Shown: positions 52,487 to 61,562 of the stretch, in pieces
Layout of the letters: every line of letters starts with the position of its first letter
How positions within the stretch are numbered: position 1 is the first letter of the stretch
Translations under genes and position numbers: made by a program
Notes under the pieces: generated by a model
What the model was told of the DNA's origin: nothing
Seen by the model: the letters and a program-made list of their open reading frames with translations, nothing else
Databases searched by the model: none
Source: Pareuzebyella sediminis
GTDB lineage: Bacteria; Bacteroidota; Bacteroidia; Flavobacteriales; Flavobacteriaceae
Assembly: GCF_008367235.1 (NCBI RefSeq)
Contig: NZ_VTZS01000004.1
Coordinates: forward strand, 248,001 to 312,000
Direction: 5' to 3'
DNA: 64,000 bases

Positions 52487-53254
52487 ATGATTATAACCGA
52501 TACACATACACACCTCTATAGTGAAGCTTTTGATGATGATAGAACCGATATGATTGAAAGGGCCTTGAAAGAGGGGGTGGAGCGCTTTTTTATTCCCGCC
52601 ATAGATTCCACGTATACCGATGCCATGTTCGAATTGGAAAGGCAATTTCCAGGGCATATTTTTTTGATGACCGGTTTGCACCCTACTCATGTAAAGGAAA
52701 ATTATCACGAAGAATTGGCTCATGTCGACGATTTACTCACCCAGCGAAAGTTTTATGCAGTAGGTGAAATCGGGATGGACCTATATTGGGACAAAACTTT
52801 TATCGAAGAGCAGCGAGAGGCCTTTAGGTACCAGATTCGACTGGCCAAAAAATATAATTTACCTATTGTTATCCATTGTCGCGATGCTTTTAATGAAGTT
52901 TTTGAAATACTCGAAAGCGAGAATGATGGCGGTCTTTTTGGTGTTTTTCATTGTTTTACCGGAACATTGGCCGAGGCACGAAAAGCAATTTCCCTGAATA
53001 TGAAATTGGGCATAGGGGGAGTGGTAACCTTCAAGAATGGCAAAATCGATACATTCTTAGATCAAATACCACTCAGTCATATTGTTTTGGAAACAGACTC
53101 CCCCTACCTTGCCCCTGTTCCCTTTCGTGGAAAACGGAATGAAAGTTCATATATAATCCATGTTTTACAAAAGTTGGCCTTGCTTTACGGTATAAGTTGT
53201 GAAGAAATTGCCGAGATTACCACCGCCAATTCCAAAGCAGTTTTTGGGGTCTAA
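52487..53254 (+). CDS. tatD: TatD-family metal-dependent hydrolase (DNase)
   Basis: A 255-residue TIM-barrel hydrolase with all metal-site motifs: TDTHTHLYSEAF (H-x-H), AVGEIGMDLYWDK (Glu), LPIVIHCRDAFNEV (His), VFHCFTGTLAEA (His) and VLETDSPYLAPVPFRGKRNE (Asp). TatD proteins are 3'-5' exonucleases acting on single-stranded DNA and some RNA in repair. It starts 4 nt after a TATTTTTG box, so its message may have almost no leader. It is followed by the asparaginase gene 45 bp downstream. Confidence 0.94.
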   Translation: MIITDTHTHLYSEAFDDDRTDMIERALKEGVERFFIPAIDSTYTDAMFELERQFPGHIFLMTGLHPTHVKENYHEELAHVDDLLTQRKFYAVGEIGMDLYWDKTFIEEQREAFRYQIRLAKKYNLPIVIHCRDAFNEVFEILESENDGGLFGVFHCFTGTLAEARKAISLNMKLGIGGVVTFKNGKIDTFLDQIPLSHIVLETDSPYLAPVPFRGKRNESSYIIHVLQKLALLYGISCEEIAEITTANSKAVFGV

Positions 53255-53299
53255 CCTATTGAAGGGTTTATGGGATAGGGTTTCACTTTAAATCGAGTT

Positions 53300-54328
53300 T
53301 TGAAGAATAGAACGAAAATACTACTGATTTATACGGGGGGGACTATCGGAATGATGAAGGACTACGGATCTGGTGCCTTAAAAGCTTTTGATTTTGACAA
53401 GTTGGTCAAGAATATTCCGGAGCTGAGCCAATTGGATTGTGATATCGACGCGATTTCTTTCGATAACCCTATAGATTCATCGAATATGAACCCCGAGTAT
53501 TGGGGAACCATGGCTTCTTTAATAGAAGGTAATTATGAGAGTCACGACGGCTTTGTGGTATTGCATGGCAGTGATACGATGAGCTATAGCGCTTCGGCGC
53601 TGAGCTTTATGTTGGAGCATCTTGCCAAGCCGGTGATATTTACCGGTTCTCAATTGCCAATAGGTGATCTGCGAACCGATGCCAAAGAAAATCTGATTAC
53701 TTCTATTCAGATAGCTGCATTAAAGAAGAAAGGTGTTCCCCTTGTTCAAGAGGTAGGGCTGTATTTTGAGTACAAGCTTTATCGGGCAAATCGTACGACC
53801 AAAATAAATGCCGAACATTTTCAGGCTTTCGTGTCGCCCAATTATCCGCCATTGGTTGAATCCGGGGTTTTTCTAAAGGTTTATGAGGAAAATTTACTTC
53901 CGAGGAGAGGCGGAAAACAGTTTAAAGTACATAAGAATATGAATAGCAATGTGGCCATACTTAAATTGTTTCCGGGCATTGGCCCCAACGTTTTAGACAG
54001 TATATTGAAAATCGAAGGCCTCAAAGGGCTCATCCTTGAAACCTACGGGGCGGGTAATGCACCTACGGAAAATTGGTTGGTCGATAGTTTAAAGAAAGCC
54101 ATTTCAGACGGATTGCACGTAGTCAATGTCACTCAATGCTCAGGGGGAAGCGTTTCTATCGGCCGATATGAAACAAGTCAGCATCTCGAAAAGCTCCAAA
54201 TAATTAATGGTAAGGACATTACCACGGAGGCCGCCGTTACCAAATTGATGTATCTCTTAGGAAATGGCCTATCACCTAAATTGTTCAAAACCATTTTTGA
54301 AACTCCCCTAAGAGGTGAAGTGGGGTAA
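53300..54328 (+). CDS. ansA: Type I L-asparaginase (cytoplasmic)
   Basis: A 342-residue asparaginase. It has KILLIYTGGTIGMMKDYGSG with the first catalytic Thr (about 6-25), DGFVVLHGSDTMSYSASALS with the second catalytic Thr/Asp pair (about 82-101), and PVIFTGSQLPIGDLRTDAKE. No signal peptide is seen, so it is the cytoplasmic type. The start codon is TTG at 53300; the next in-frame ATG lies inside the TGGTIG motif region and would remove the active site, which makes TTG the likely start. It follows tatD by 45 bp. Confidence 0.93.
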   Translation: MKNRTKILLIYTGGTIGMMKDYGSGALKAFDFDKLVKNIPELSQLDCDIDAISFDNPIDSSNMNPEYWGTMASLIEGNYESHDGFVVLHGSDTMSYSASALSFMLEHLAKPVIFTGSQLPIGDLRTDAKENLITSIQIAALKKKGVPLVQEVGLYFEYKLYRANRTTKINAEHFQAFVSPNYPPLVESGVFLKVYEENLLPRRGGKQFKVHKNMNSNVAILKLFPGIGPNVLDSILKIEGLKGLILETYGAGNAPTENWLVDSLKKAISDGLHVVNVTQCSGGSVSIGRYETSQHLEKLQIINGKDITTEAAVTKLMYLLGNGLSPKLFKTIFETPLRGEVG

Positions 54329-54399
54329 AATTAGCGGTATAAATTTCATGGACTAATATTTTTTTCGTTATTTGGCCAACCCTTTTGCAAGGTCAAACT

Positions 54400-54487
54400 A
54401 GAGAGGTGGCCGAGTGGTCGAAGGCGCACGCCTGGAAAGTGTGTATACACCAAAAGTGTATCGAGGGTTCGAATCCCTTCCTCTCTG
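54400..54487 (+). tRNA. tRNA-Ser (anticodon GGA)
   Basis: A complete class-II tRNA of 88 nt: acceptor AGAGAGG (54400-54406) pairs perfectly with CCTCTCT (54480-54486), discriminator G; anticodon stem CACGC/GTGTG with loop CTGGAAA (anticodon GGA); long variable arm (TATACACCAAAAGTGTAT); T arm GAGGG-TTCGAAT-CCCTT. CCA is not encoded. It reads serine codons TCC/TCT. Confidence 0.96.
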
Positions 54488-54730
54488 CAACAAAAAATAT
54501 TTTTCAGTAGAAATTATTATTATCTGAAAATTATTGATAAGTTTAATTTTGCTAAAATGATGGGAGTTTAAATCAGTGGTAAAGGATTGGTGGTGTAAAT
54601 GTGGAACAAGGTTTCGGCACTTCATCCTATCTTAGGCTATCACGACCCGTCAGCTACGAAGTTTTACTTTTTTTATTGTGATTTTTTTTTATCTTTAACC
54701 CTATTAACTAACTAATTTAAGTTTGAAAAA

Positions 54731-55477
54731 ATGAAAAAATTATTCTCTATCCTTGCCATGGGCGGATTGTTCGTATTGAGCACGAATACTGTAAATGCAA
54801 TGGCTACAGCCGCAACAATGATTCAAGATGCTCCGGCGGAAGCTGAAAAAGGTTTCACCCAAGTGCTGAAGGAAATGTTCATACAAGGTGGTGCCGGCTT
54901 CATGGGTATTGTACTTTTGTGTTTGATTCTTGGTCTGGCAGTGGCAATTGAGCGTATTATTTATTTGAATATGGCCACTACGAACACAGCTAAATTAAAG
55001 CAGCAAGTAGAAGATGCACTGGCATCGGGTGGTGTTGAAGCAGCAAAAGAAGTATGCCGAAATACAAAGGGCCCCGTGGCTTCTATTTATTACCAAGGTT
55101 TGGATAGAGCGGGAGAAAGTGTAGAATCTGCTGAGAAGGCTGTTGTTGCCTATGGTGGTGTTCAGATGGGCCAATTAGAGAAGAATGTTTCTTGGTTGAC
55201 CCTATTTATCGCTATTGCACCTATGCTTGGATTCATGGGTACGGTTATCGGTATGATTCAGGCTTTCCAAAAGATTAGTGCGGTAGGTAACTTGAGTGCA
55301 TCACTTATTGCAGGTGATATTCAGGTGGCGTTATTGACTACGGTTTTCGGTCTTATCACGGCGATTATCCTTCAGATTTTTTACAACTATATCATTGCAA
55401 AAATTGATAGTATCGTAAACGATATGGAAGATTCTTCTATCGTTTTGATAGACATGCTTGTAGACCACAAAAAATAA
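54731..55477 (+). CDS. exbB: MotA/TolQ/ExbB proton channel protein
   Basis: A 248-residue inner-membrane protein with an N-terminal hydrophobic segment (KLFSILAMGGLFVLSTNTVN) and three further helices. Typical motifs: GAGFMGIVLLCLILGLAVAI (about 56-75), the long cytoplasmic part, and LFIAIAPMLGFMGTVIGMIQAF and LLTTVFGLITAIILQIFYNY near the C terminus. ExbB with two ExbD partners forms the proton-motive motor for TonB; the SusC-type transporters are likely clients. A T-rich stretch precedes it, but no clear TAnnTTTG. It heads a four-gene cluster. Confidence 0.94.
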   Translation: MKKLFSILAMGGLFVLSTNTVNAMATAATMIQDAPAEAEKGFTQVLKEMFIQGGAGFMGIVLLCLILGLAVAIERIIYLNMATTNTAKLKQQVEDALASGGVEAAKEVCRNTKGPVASIYYQGLDRAGESVESAEKAVVAYGGVQMGQLEKNVSWLTLFIAIAPMLGFMGTVIGMIQAFQKISAVGNLSASLIAGDIQVALLTTVFGLITAIILQIFYNYIIAKIDSIVNDMEDSSIVLIDMLVDHKK

Positions 55478-55502
55478 GTCGCACTTTTAATACCTTAAGA
55501 TT

Positions 55503-55949
55503 ATGCACAAAGTTGTAAAGATTATTTTAGTAGTTGTAGGATTGATAGGTGCTGGTTTGTGGTTTATGCTTCCAGAGTCGGAAATGCCCGCATCTCAGGC
55601 TGCAAATAACGGGGCGCTCAACGCTATGTTCTGGATTACCTATATACTTTTAGGTATTGCCGTGGTGTTCAGTCTTGTGTTTGCCCTTAAGAATCTTTTT
55701 TCCAATCCCGCGAGCATTAAGAAGACCCTTTTTGTTATAGGCGGATTCTTATTAGTTGTTGCTATAGGCTATGTGTTAGCTGATGGAACCGATGTGAGCA
55801 TTGATGAAATGGCAGAGCGCGGTATAGAAACATCCGAAACTACCATTAAAAGAATTGGGACGGGTATCAATGTATTCTTTATATTGACTATCATCGCCGT
55901 CGGAGCCATGTTGTGGGGCGGCGCGAGAAAAACGATTATTAAAAAATAA
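55503..55949 (+). CDS. Conserved membrane protein within exb cluster
   Basis: A 148-residue protein with about four predicted membrane helices (5-20, 42-60, 76-93, 125-140) and a Ser/Glu-rich loop (DEMAERGIETSETTIKR). I recognise no named domain. Position between exbB (25 bp upstream) and exbD (5 bp downstream) suggests that it belongs to the TonB motor complex or its regulation; the function is unknown. This arrangement is common in Flavobacteriia from general familiarity. Confidence 0.8.
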   Translation: MHKVVKIILVVVGLIGAGLWFMLPESEMPASQAANNGALNAMFWITYILLGIAVVFSLVFALKNLFSNPASIKKTLFVIGGFLLVVAIGYVLADGTDVSIDEMAERGIETSETTIKRIGTGINVFFILTIIAVGAMLWGGARKTIIKK

Positions 55950-55954
55950 AAGTT

Positions 55955-56581
55955 ATGCCAAAAAGAGGAGCACCACCAGAAGTAAATGCAGGATCGATGG
56001 CAGACATTGCGTTCTTGCTGCTGATATTTTTCTTGGTTACCACGACCATAGAAACCGATGCAGGTCTTGACCGTATGTTGCCTCCAATTGAACCGCCTAA
56101 CGAAGAACCTCCTATAATCAAGGAAAAGAATATCTTCACGGTAAATATCAACCGCAACGGACAACTCTTGGTAGAAGATGAACTTACCGATATAAAGAGT
56201 TTACGGGAGAAAGCAAAGGCTTTTTTAGATAATGGAGGGGCACCTCAAGGAAGTCCGGAATATTGTAGTTATTGTAAAGGAAAAAGAAATCCTGAATCTT
56301 CGGATAACCCTGCAAAGGCCATTATTTCTTTGAAGAACGATAGGGAAACCAAGTATAGTACGTATATAACGGTTCAAAATGAACTCGTCGGGGCGTACAA
56401 TGAACTGAGGAATCGAGAGGCCCAAAGATTGTACAAAAGAGATTTCACCGATATGGAGGCCGACTATCTCAACCCTGAGACCGATTCGGGTACCAAGGAA
56501 GATTTGAAAGAAAAGGTGAAAAGAATCCAAGATCTTTTTCCACAGAAACTGTCGGAGGCCGAAACGGAGTCGACCAATTAA
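55955..56581 (+). CDS. exbD: ExbD/TolR biopolymer transport protein, CxxC-bearing
   Basis: A 208-residue ExbD. The N terminus has the proline-rich entry and single helix (GSMADIAFLLLIFFLVTTTI, about 13-32, with the essential Asp), then the periplasmic domain. A segment EYCSYCKGKRNPESSDNP (about 105-122) contains a CxxC pair, which is unusual for ExbD and could be a disulfide or metal site. The C-terminal KEKVKRIQDLFPQKLSEAE is helical. It overlaps no gene but is 5 nt from its predecessor and 21 nt from the second ExbD. Confidence 0.93.
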   Translation: MPKRGAPPEVNAGSMADIAFLLLIFFLVTTTIETDAGLDRMLPPIEPPNEEPPIIKEKNIFTVNINRNGQLLVEDELTDIKSLREKAKAFLDNGGAPQGSPEYCSYCKGKRNPESSDNPAKAIISLKNDRETKYSTYITVQNELVGAYNELRNREAQRLYKRDFTDMEADYLNPETDSGTKEDLKEKVKRIQDLFPQKLSEAETESTN

Positions 56582-56602
56582 TTAGCGCATAAAAAGTTAG
56601 AT

Positions 56603-57085
56603 ATGTCAAAGTTTACAAAGAAAAAAGATGCAGGGTTACCACCTGTAAATACCGCATCTCTACCAGATATTGTTTTTATGCTGTTGTTCTTTTTTATGAC
56701 AGTTACCGTGATGAAGGATAGCTCGTTGAAAGTAGAAAACGTATTGCCCAACGCAAGCGAAACTAAAAAACTTGAAAAGAAAGACAGGGTCATTTATATA
56801 TATGTTGGAGCTCCTACATCACAATATAAGTCTCAATTTGGCGAGGAGCCCAAAATCCAGCTGAACGATAAGTTTGCGGATCCTTCTCAAGTGGGCGACT
56901 ACATTTTGCAAGAGCGGGCCAAGAAGCCTCAGGAACTCCAGAATGTACTTACCACAGCTTTGAAGGTAGATAAGAATGCCAATATGGGATTGATTTCAGA
57001 TATTAAGCAGGAACTACGCAAAGTAAATGCGCTGAAAGTCAATTACACGACCTATGATGGAGATGCATTTAATAATTTGCAGTAG
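56603..57085 (+). CDS. exbD: Second ExbD/TolR biopolymer transport protein
   Basis: A 160-residue ExbD paralogue with the same layout as the protein before it: DAGLPPVNTASLPDIVFMLLFFFM near the N terminus with the membrane Asp (about 8-31), a Lys/Glu-rich connector (SETKKLEKKDRVIYIYVG) and a periplasmic domain (GLISDIKQELRKVNALKVNY). It lacks the CxxC of the first. Two different ExbD proteins may form a heteromer in the motor. A terminator follows at 57121. Confidence 0.93.
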   Translation: MSKFTKKKDAGLPPVNTASLPDIVFMLLFFFMTVTVMKDSSLKVENVLPNASETKKLEKKDRVIYIYVGAPTSQYKSQFGEEPKIQLNDKFADPSQVGDYILQERAKKPQELQNVLTTALKVDKNANMGLISDIKQELRKVNALKVNYTTYDGDAFNNLQ

Positions 57086-57120
57086 AAGGTACTAGTTTTT
57101 ACGACGTAAAGAAATTATAG

Positions 57121-57160
57121 AAACGCTTTGAACATTCGATTTGAAGCGTTTTTTATTTGT
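57121..57160 (+). terminator. Intrinsic terminator after second exbD
   Basis: AAACGCTT (57121-57128) pairs with AAGCGTTT (57144-57151), followed by a T-rich run. It separates the exb cluster from the PorT-like gene. Confidence 0.75.
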
Positions 57161-57174
57161 TTATTTTTACAATT

Positions 57175-57858
57175 ATGGCCCGTATCATAATTATTTTCGT
57201 CTTGCTATCTATGCGATTAAGTGCGCAGGTTTACCCAGATTCGGTTTTACAAGATACGAAGTATCTCGAAGACCAGTTTTATTTGGGAGTCACCTATAAC
57301 ATTTTACTGAATAAGCCGGAAAATGTAAGCCAGCGGAACCTTTCGTATGGTCTTCAAGCTGGTTTTCTTAAAGATATTCCTTTAAATGCGACGCGCACCA
57401 CAGCTTTTGCACTAGGTTTAGGATATGGATTATACTCTTACTATTCCACTCTTGACATTACAGAAACCCCAGATGGCTTGGAATATGATATTTTAGAGAA
57501 TACGAATGATTTCAAAAGAAACAAGGTCGAGACCCACATGGCCGAAATACCTATTCAGTTTCGATGGCGAAATTCGACCGCGACGGAATATAAATTTTGG
57601 CGTATTTATGCGGGTCTGAAGATGGGTTATCTTGTAGGTGGGCGCTCTAAGTTTGTGGGAAACGATGATAAGGACTCTTTTTATAATACGGATATTCAGA
57701 AGTTTCAGTATGGATTAACTTTTGATTTTGGCTATAATACGTTCAATCTTCATGCCTATTATGCCTTAAACAATATGTTTTCCGATAATGTACTGCTCAA
57801 CGGCCAAGCGATTGAAATGAAACCCCTTCGAATAGGCCTCATCTTCTATATTCTTTGA
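57175..57858 (+). CDS. PorT-like outer-membrane beta-barrel protein
   Basis: A 227-residue exported protein (ATG 57175) with a short signal (MARIIIIFVLLSMRLSAQ) and barrel-like strands: DQFYLGVTYNILLNKPENVS, YGLQAGFLKDIPLN, FALGLGYGLYSYYS, HMAEIPIQFRWRNS, RIYAGLKMGYLVGGRSK and a final LRIGLIFYIL. It resembles the PorT family, some members of which are needed for type IX secretion and gliding in Bacteroidota; whether this one is the secretion component is not certain. A TATTTTTA box lies 5 nt before the ATG. It converges on the gene at 57941. Confidence 0.8.
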   Translation: MARIIIIFVLLSMRLSAQVYPDSVLQDTKYLEDQFYLGVTYNILLNKPENVSQRNLSYGLQAGFLKDIPLNATRTTAFALGLGYGLYSYYSTLDITETPDGLEYDILENTNDFKRNKVETHMAEIPIQFRWRNSTATEYKFWRIYAGLKMGYLVGGRSKFVGNDDKDSFYNTDIQKFQYGLTFDFGYNTFNLHAYYALNNMFSDNVLLNGQAIEMKPLRIGLIFYIL

Positions 57859-57940
57859 TTAAGCAGCTTAGTAAGCGAAGCTCACCAATATACATTTTTT
57901 TACGATTGGCTTTCATTCTATCTAGACTGGCAATTCTAAC

Positions 57941-58546
57941 TCATAACCAATAAGGAACCATAAGCAGTTGTGAAAGAATCCCTATGCTAAATCCGATGAA
58001 TAGTTCAGGTTTGCTATGGGCATGCAAATATAACCGAGAGGTCGCCACTACGCCTGTGGCTAGCGTTAGGAGACTAACGGCTATCGTGATGTTTATTTTG
58101 AAATGGATGCTTAGGCAAACCAAGAAGGTAAACAGACTTCCCATACCCATAAGGTGCATACTTATTTTGAGTTTTAAGAATAGTAGTAATAAGGCAGACA
58201 TGGCTGCTACAATAAGGCCTAAAAAGTAGAAGTGTAACTCTATGGTATAACCGTTAGGAATCACCTTGTAAATCACCATAAAAAGCAAAATAATATGAAT
58301 GTACAGGGGATATCGACGTTCTCGAGGATTAGGCATAAAAATGGTACTGACCAACCCTAAATTTCGCAAAATCAGGTAGGTTATAATCGGAATTATTATG
58401 GTTAGAATAAAAATTGGAAGCAAGTTACCTACTTGAAGTTCTGCAGGGCTGTACTTCGGAGTAACAAGAAAATAGGCCAAGGTACCTGCCATCGGAATTA
58501 ACAAGGGATGGAAGATGTAAGATATGGCCCTTAGGAAAAATCTCAT
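57941..58546 (-). CDS. Membrane protein with PAP2-like C terminus
   Basis: A 201-residue protein with about six membrane helices. The C-terminal SRLYLHAHSKPELFIGFSIG (about 168-187) is similar to the last conserved motif of PAP2 phosphatases (His followed by GxxxG), while the first halves of the PAP2 motif (KxxxxxxRP) are not visible, although NPRERRYPLY (about 73-82) offers basic residues. It may be a degenerate or divergent lipid phosphatase. Its ATG overlaps the rpoN stop (TAATG), so translation is coupled to rpoN. Confidence 0.75.
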   Translation of the reverse strand: MRFFLRAISYIFHPLLIPMAGTLAYFLVTPKYSPAELQVGNLLPIFILTIIIPIITYLILRNLGLVSTIFMPNPRERRYPLYIHIILLFMVIYKVIPNGYTIELHFYFLGLIVAAMSALLLLFLKLKISMHLMGMGSLFTFLVCLSIHFKINITIAVSLLTLATGVVATSRLYLHAHSKPELFIGFSIGILSQLLMVPYWL

Positions 58547-60006
58547 TAAATCTGTTTTCGCAATCGTGCGACGGGAATATCCAGTTGTTCCCTGTATTTG
58601 GCGACTGTCCGCCGAGCTATCGGGTAGCCCTTTTCCTTTAAAATGGAGGCCAACTTATCGTCCGTCAATGGTTTTTTCTTTGGTTCATCACGGATGACCG
58701 TTTCTAGTATCTTTTTTATTTCTTTTGTTGAAACATCTTCGCCTTGGTCATTTTTCATAGATTCTGAGAAGTAATCCTTGATAAGTTTAGTGCCATATGG
58801 GGTATCGACATATTTACTGTTGGCTACTCGCGACACTGTTGATACATCCATATCGATCTCATCGGCGATGTCTTTAAGAATCATGGGGCGAAGGTTACGC
58901 TCATCTCCCGTTAAAAAATATTCTTTTTGATAATTCATAATGGCGTTCATCGTGATAAAAAGCGTTTGCTGACGTTGCCGTATGGCATCGATAAACCATT
59001 TCGCGGCATCGAGTTTCTGCTTTATGAAAAGCACGGTATCCTTCTGGGATTTCGATTTGTTCTTAGCGTCTTTATAGCCCTTCAGCATATTGCTATACTC
59101 TTTCGAAACATGCAATTCTGGCGCATTTCTGCCATTGAGACTGAGTTCTAAATCGCCTTCGACAATTCGAATCGAAAAATCGGGTACCACGTGTTCAATA
59201 ATGCGGTTGTTTCCCGAATATGAACCACCTGGTTTCGGATTGAGTCTTTCTATTTCCGAAATGGCGGCCTTAAGCTCCTCTTCGGAAATATTGTGTTTTT
59301 GAATAAGTTTTTTGTAGTGCTTTTTGGTAAACTGGTCAAATGATTTCTCCAAAATAGCGATCGCAAGTTCAACTTTTGGGGAGGCTTCTTTTCGTTTAAG
59401 CTGAATAAGAAGACACTCTTCCAGAGAACGGGCCGCAACACCAGGTGGATCTAATTTCTGGACTATTTTTAAGACTCTCTCGATCGTTTCCTCATCCGTA
59501 TAGATGTTCTGGGTAAATGCCAAATCGTCCAATATGTCTGAAATCGGTCTTCGAATATATCCACTTTCATCTACGCTCCCGACCAAAAATTCTGCGATAC
59601 TCCACTCTTCATCGCTAAGGTAAACCGTGTTGAGTTGGTTCAGCAAATATTGATTAAATGAGATGCCGGCGGCATAAGGCACATTTTTTTCTTCATCATC
59701 GGTACTATAATTATTGGCCTTAGTGCGGTAATCCGGAATTTCATCATCACTGAGATAATCATCTATATTTATGTCTTCGGCACTGATGCTTTCACTGTCG
59801 GTTTCTTCGTTTTCATAAAGATTATCAAATTCGTCATCGAAGTTTTCTGCCTCTTCCTTTCCTCCTTCTAAAGCAGGGTTTTCTTCCAGTTCTTGTTTCA
59901 GTCGCTGTTCAAAAGCCTGAGTAGGCAGCTGAATCAGTTTCATCAACTGTATCTGCTGAGGAGATAACTTTTGTGATAATTTGAACTGTAAGTGTTGTTT
60001 TAGCAT
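58546..60006 (-). CDS. rpoN: RNA polymerase sigma-54 factor
   Basis: A 486-residue sigma-54. Region I is Gln/Leu-rich (HLQFKLSQKLSPQQIQLMKL, residues 4-23), followed by an acidic region II (DEFDNLYENEETDSES); the core-binding part has QYLLNQLNTVYLSDEEW and LDPPGVAARSLEECLLIQL; the C-terminal RpoN box is ARRTVAKYREQL (about 467-478), which contacts the -24 element. It needs AAA+ activators, none of which is in view. It follows asnS by 44 bp on the same strand and overlaps the PAP2-like gene by 1 bp. Confidence 0.96.
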   Translation of the reverse strand: MLKQHLQFKLSQKLSPQQIQLMKLIQLPTQAFEQRLKQELEENPALEGGKEEAENFDDEFDNLYENEETDSESISAEDINIDDYLSDDEIPDYRTKANNYSTDDEEKNVPYAAGISFNQYLLNQLNTVYLSDEEWSIAEFLVGSVDESGYIRRPISDILDDLAFTQNIYTDEETIERVLKIVQKLDPPGVAARSLEECLLIQLKRKEASPKVELAIAILEKSFDQFTKKHYKKLIQKHNISEEELKAAISEIERLNPKPGGSYSGNNRIIEHVVPDFSIRIVEGDLELSLNGRNAPELHVSKEYSNMLKGYKDAKNKSKSQKDTVLFIKQKLDAAKWFIDAIRQRQQTLFITMNAIMNYQKEYFLTGDERNLRPMILKDIADEIDMDVSTVSRVANSKYVDTPYGTKLIKDYFSESMKNDQGEDVSTKEIKKILETVIRDEPKKKPLTDDKLASILKEKGYPIARRTVAKYREQLDIPVARLRKQI

Positions 60007-60050
60007 TGCCGTGAGATTCTGCTTGCCTTATAAAGTTAACGAATTTGCGA

Positions 60051-61484
60051 TTAAAACTCCGCATTTTGGGGAGTTCTGGGGAAAGGAATCACATCTCTTA
60101 TATTTCCCATTCCAGTGGCGAAAAGTACTAATCTTTCAAATCCCAGGCCAAACCCGCTGTGAACGGCAGACCCGAATTTTCTCAAATCAAGATACCACCA
60201 CAGTTCTTCTTCTGGAATGCCTAAAGCCGCCATTTTTTCTTTTAATACATCCAAGCGTTCCTCGCGCTGTGAGCCCCCCACGATTTCTCCGATACCCGGA
60301 AAAAGAATGTCCATGGCCCGGACCGTTTTTCCATCTTCGTTCAAACGCATATAAAATGCTTTTATTTTGGCGGGATAATCAAATAGAATCACAGGGCATT
60401 TAAAATGTTTTTCAACCAAAAACCGTTCGTGCTCGCTTTGAAGATCAGCACCCCATTCGTCAATTAAATATTGAAACTTCTTTTTCTTATTAGGCTTGCT
60501 GTTTCGGAGAATATCGATAGCCTCGGTATATGAAACGCGTTTAAAACTGTTGTCGGTTACGAATTTCAATTTTTCAATAAGTGGCATTGGACTGCGATCG
60601 GTCTGTGGTTTGGATTTTTCCTCGTCTAAAAGTCTCTTTTCCAAGAAGTGAAGGTCATCTTGGCAGTTTTCCAAAATATAAGCGATGACATTTTTAATAA
60701 AATCTTCGGCCAGATCCATATTGGCATCCAGGTCATAAAAGGCCATTTCGGGCTCTATCATCCAAAATTCAGCCAAGTGTCTTGAGGTATTTGAGTTCTC
60801 AGCCCGAAATGTGGGTCCGAACGTATACACCTTGCCTAGGGCCATAGCGTAGGTTTCAGCCTCTAGCTGACCGGAAACGGTAAGGTTGGTCTCTTTTCCA
60901 AAGAAGTCTTCCTTATAGTCTACCTCGCCGGCATCAGTCAAAGGCGGTTTCTTATCGCTCAATGCGGTCACGCGAAACATTTCACCTGCACCCTCTGCAT
61001 CGGATCCCGTAATAATCGGGGCATGAAAGTTATAGAAACCATTTTGCTGAAAATATTGGTGGATGGCAAACGACAAGGCCGAACGTACCCTCATCACGGC
61101 CGAGAATGTATTGGTGCGAATACGAAGATGTGCCTTTTCTCGTAAAAATTCCAGTGAGTGTCGTTTGGGCTGAATGGGATAGGTCTCGGGATCGGCACCA
61201 CCATGGACAATTATTTCTTTGACCTGAATCTCTACATTTTGCCCTTTACCTTGACTTTCAACTAGCGTACCGATAATGCGCAGGGCCGCTCCTGTATTGA
61301 TTTGTTTAAGAATACCTTCTTCAAGGGATTCAAAGTCGACTACACATTGAATGTTGTTAATGGTAGAACCATCATTAAGGGCAATGAACCGATTGCTCCG
61401 AAAGGTCTTTACCCATCCGTTTACCGTTACTTCCTGTAATAATAGATTACCTTTGAGCAATTCTTTTACGTTAGTCGATGTCAT
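60051..61484 (-). CDS. asnS: Asparagine--tRNA ligase
   Basis: A 477-residue class II synthetase. The N-terminal OB-fold anticodon-binding domain (VTVNGWVKTFRSNRFIALND, about 18-37) is followed by the catalytic domain with motif 1 (LRIRTNTFSAVMRVRSALSF), motif 2 (GPTFRAENSNTSRHLAEFWM, about 225-244) and motif 3 (GFGLGFERLVLFATGMGNIR near the C terminus). It charges tRNA-Asn. A TATCTTTG box lies 26 nt upstream of the ATG. It precedes rpoN and the two genes are likely one transcript, an arrangement also common in other Flavobacteriia. Confidence 0.96.
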   Translation of the reverse strand: MTSTNVKELLKGNLLLQEVTVNGWVKTFRSNRFIALNDGSTINNIQCVVDFESLEEGILKQINTGAALRIIGTLVESQGKGQNVEIQVKEIIVHGGADPETYPIQPKRHSLEFLREKAHLRIRTNTFSAVMRVRSALSFAIHQYFQQNGFYNFHAPIITGSDAEGAGEMFRVTALSDKKPPLTDAGEVDYKEDFFGKETNLTVSGQLEAETYAMALGKVYTFGPTFRAENSNTSRHLAEFWMIEPEMAFYDLDANMDLAEDFIKNVIAYILENCQDDLHFLEKRLLDEEKSKPQTDRSPMPLIEKLKFVTDNSFKRVSYTEAIDILRNSKPNKKKKFQYLIDEWGADLQSEHERFLVEKHFKCPVILFDYPAKIKAFYMRLNEDGKTVRAMDILFPGIGEIVGGSQREERLDVLKEKMAALGIPEEELWWYLDLRKFGSAVHSGFGLGFERLVLFATGMGNIRDVIPFPRTPQNAEF

Positions 61485-61509
61485 ATTAAAACACTTGAAA
61501 ATTGAAGGG

Positions 61510-61517
61510 CAAAGATA
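61510..61517 (-). promoter_or_regulatory. TATCTTTG -7 element of asnS
   Basis: Perfect TAnnTTTG match on the minus strand, 25 nt before the asnS ATG at 61484, in the 78-bp gap after the RND exporter. It probably drives asnS-rpoN. Confidence 0.5.
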
Positions 61518-61562
61518 AGTTTTTGATAAAAAGAAAGGGTGTTCGAACGGTTTAAATCCGTC

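Noticed and set aside
54488-54730. Gap between tRNA-Ser and exbB as a second attachment site
   Set aside because: No integrase nearby and no duplicated tRNA-Ser 3' end in the window.
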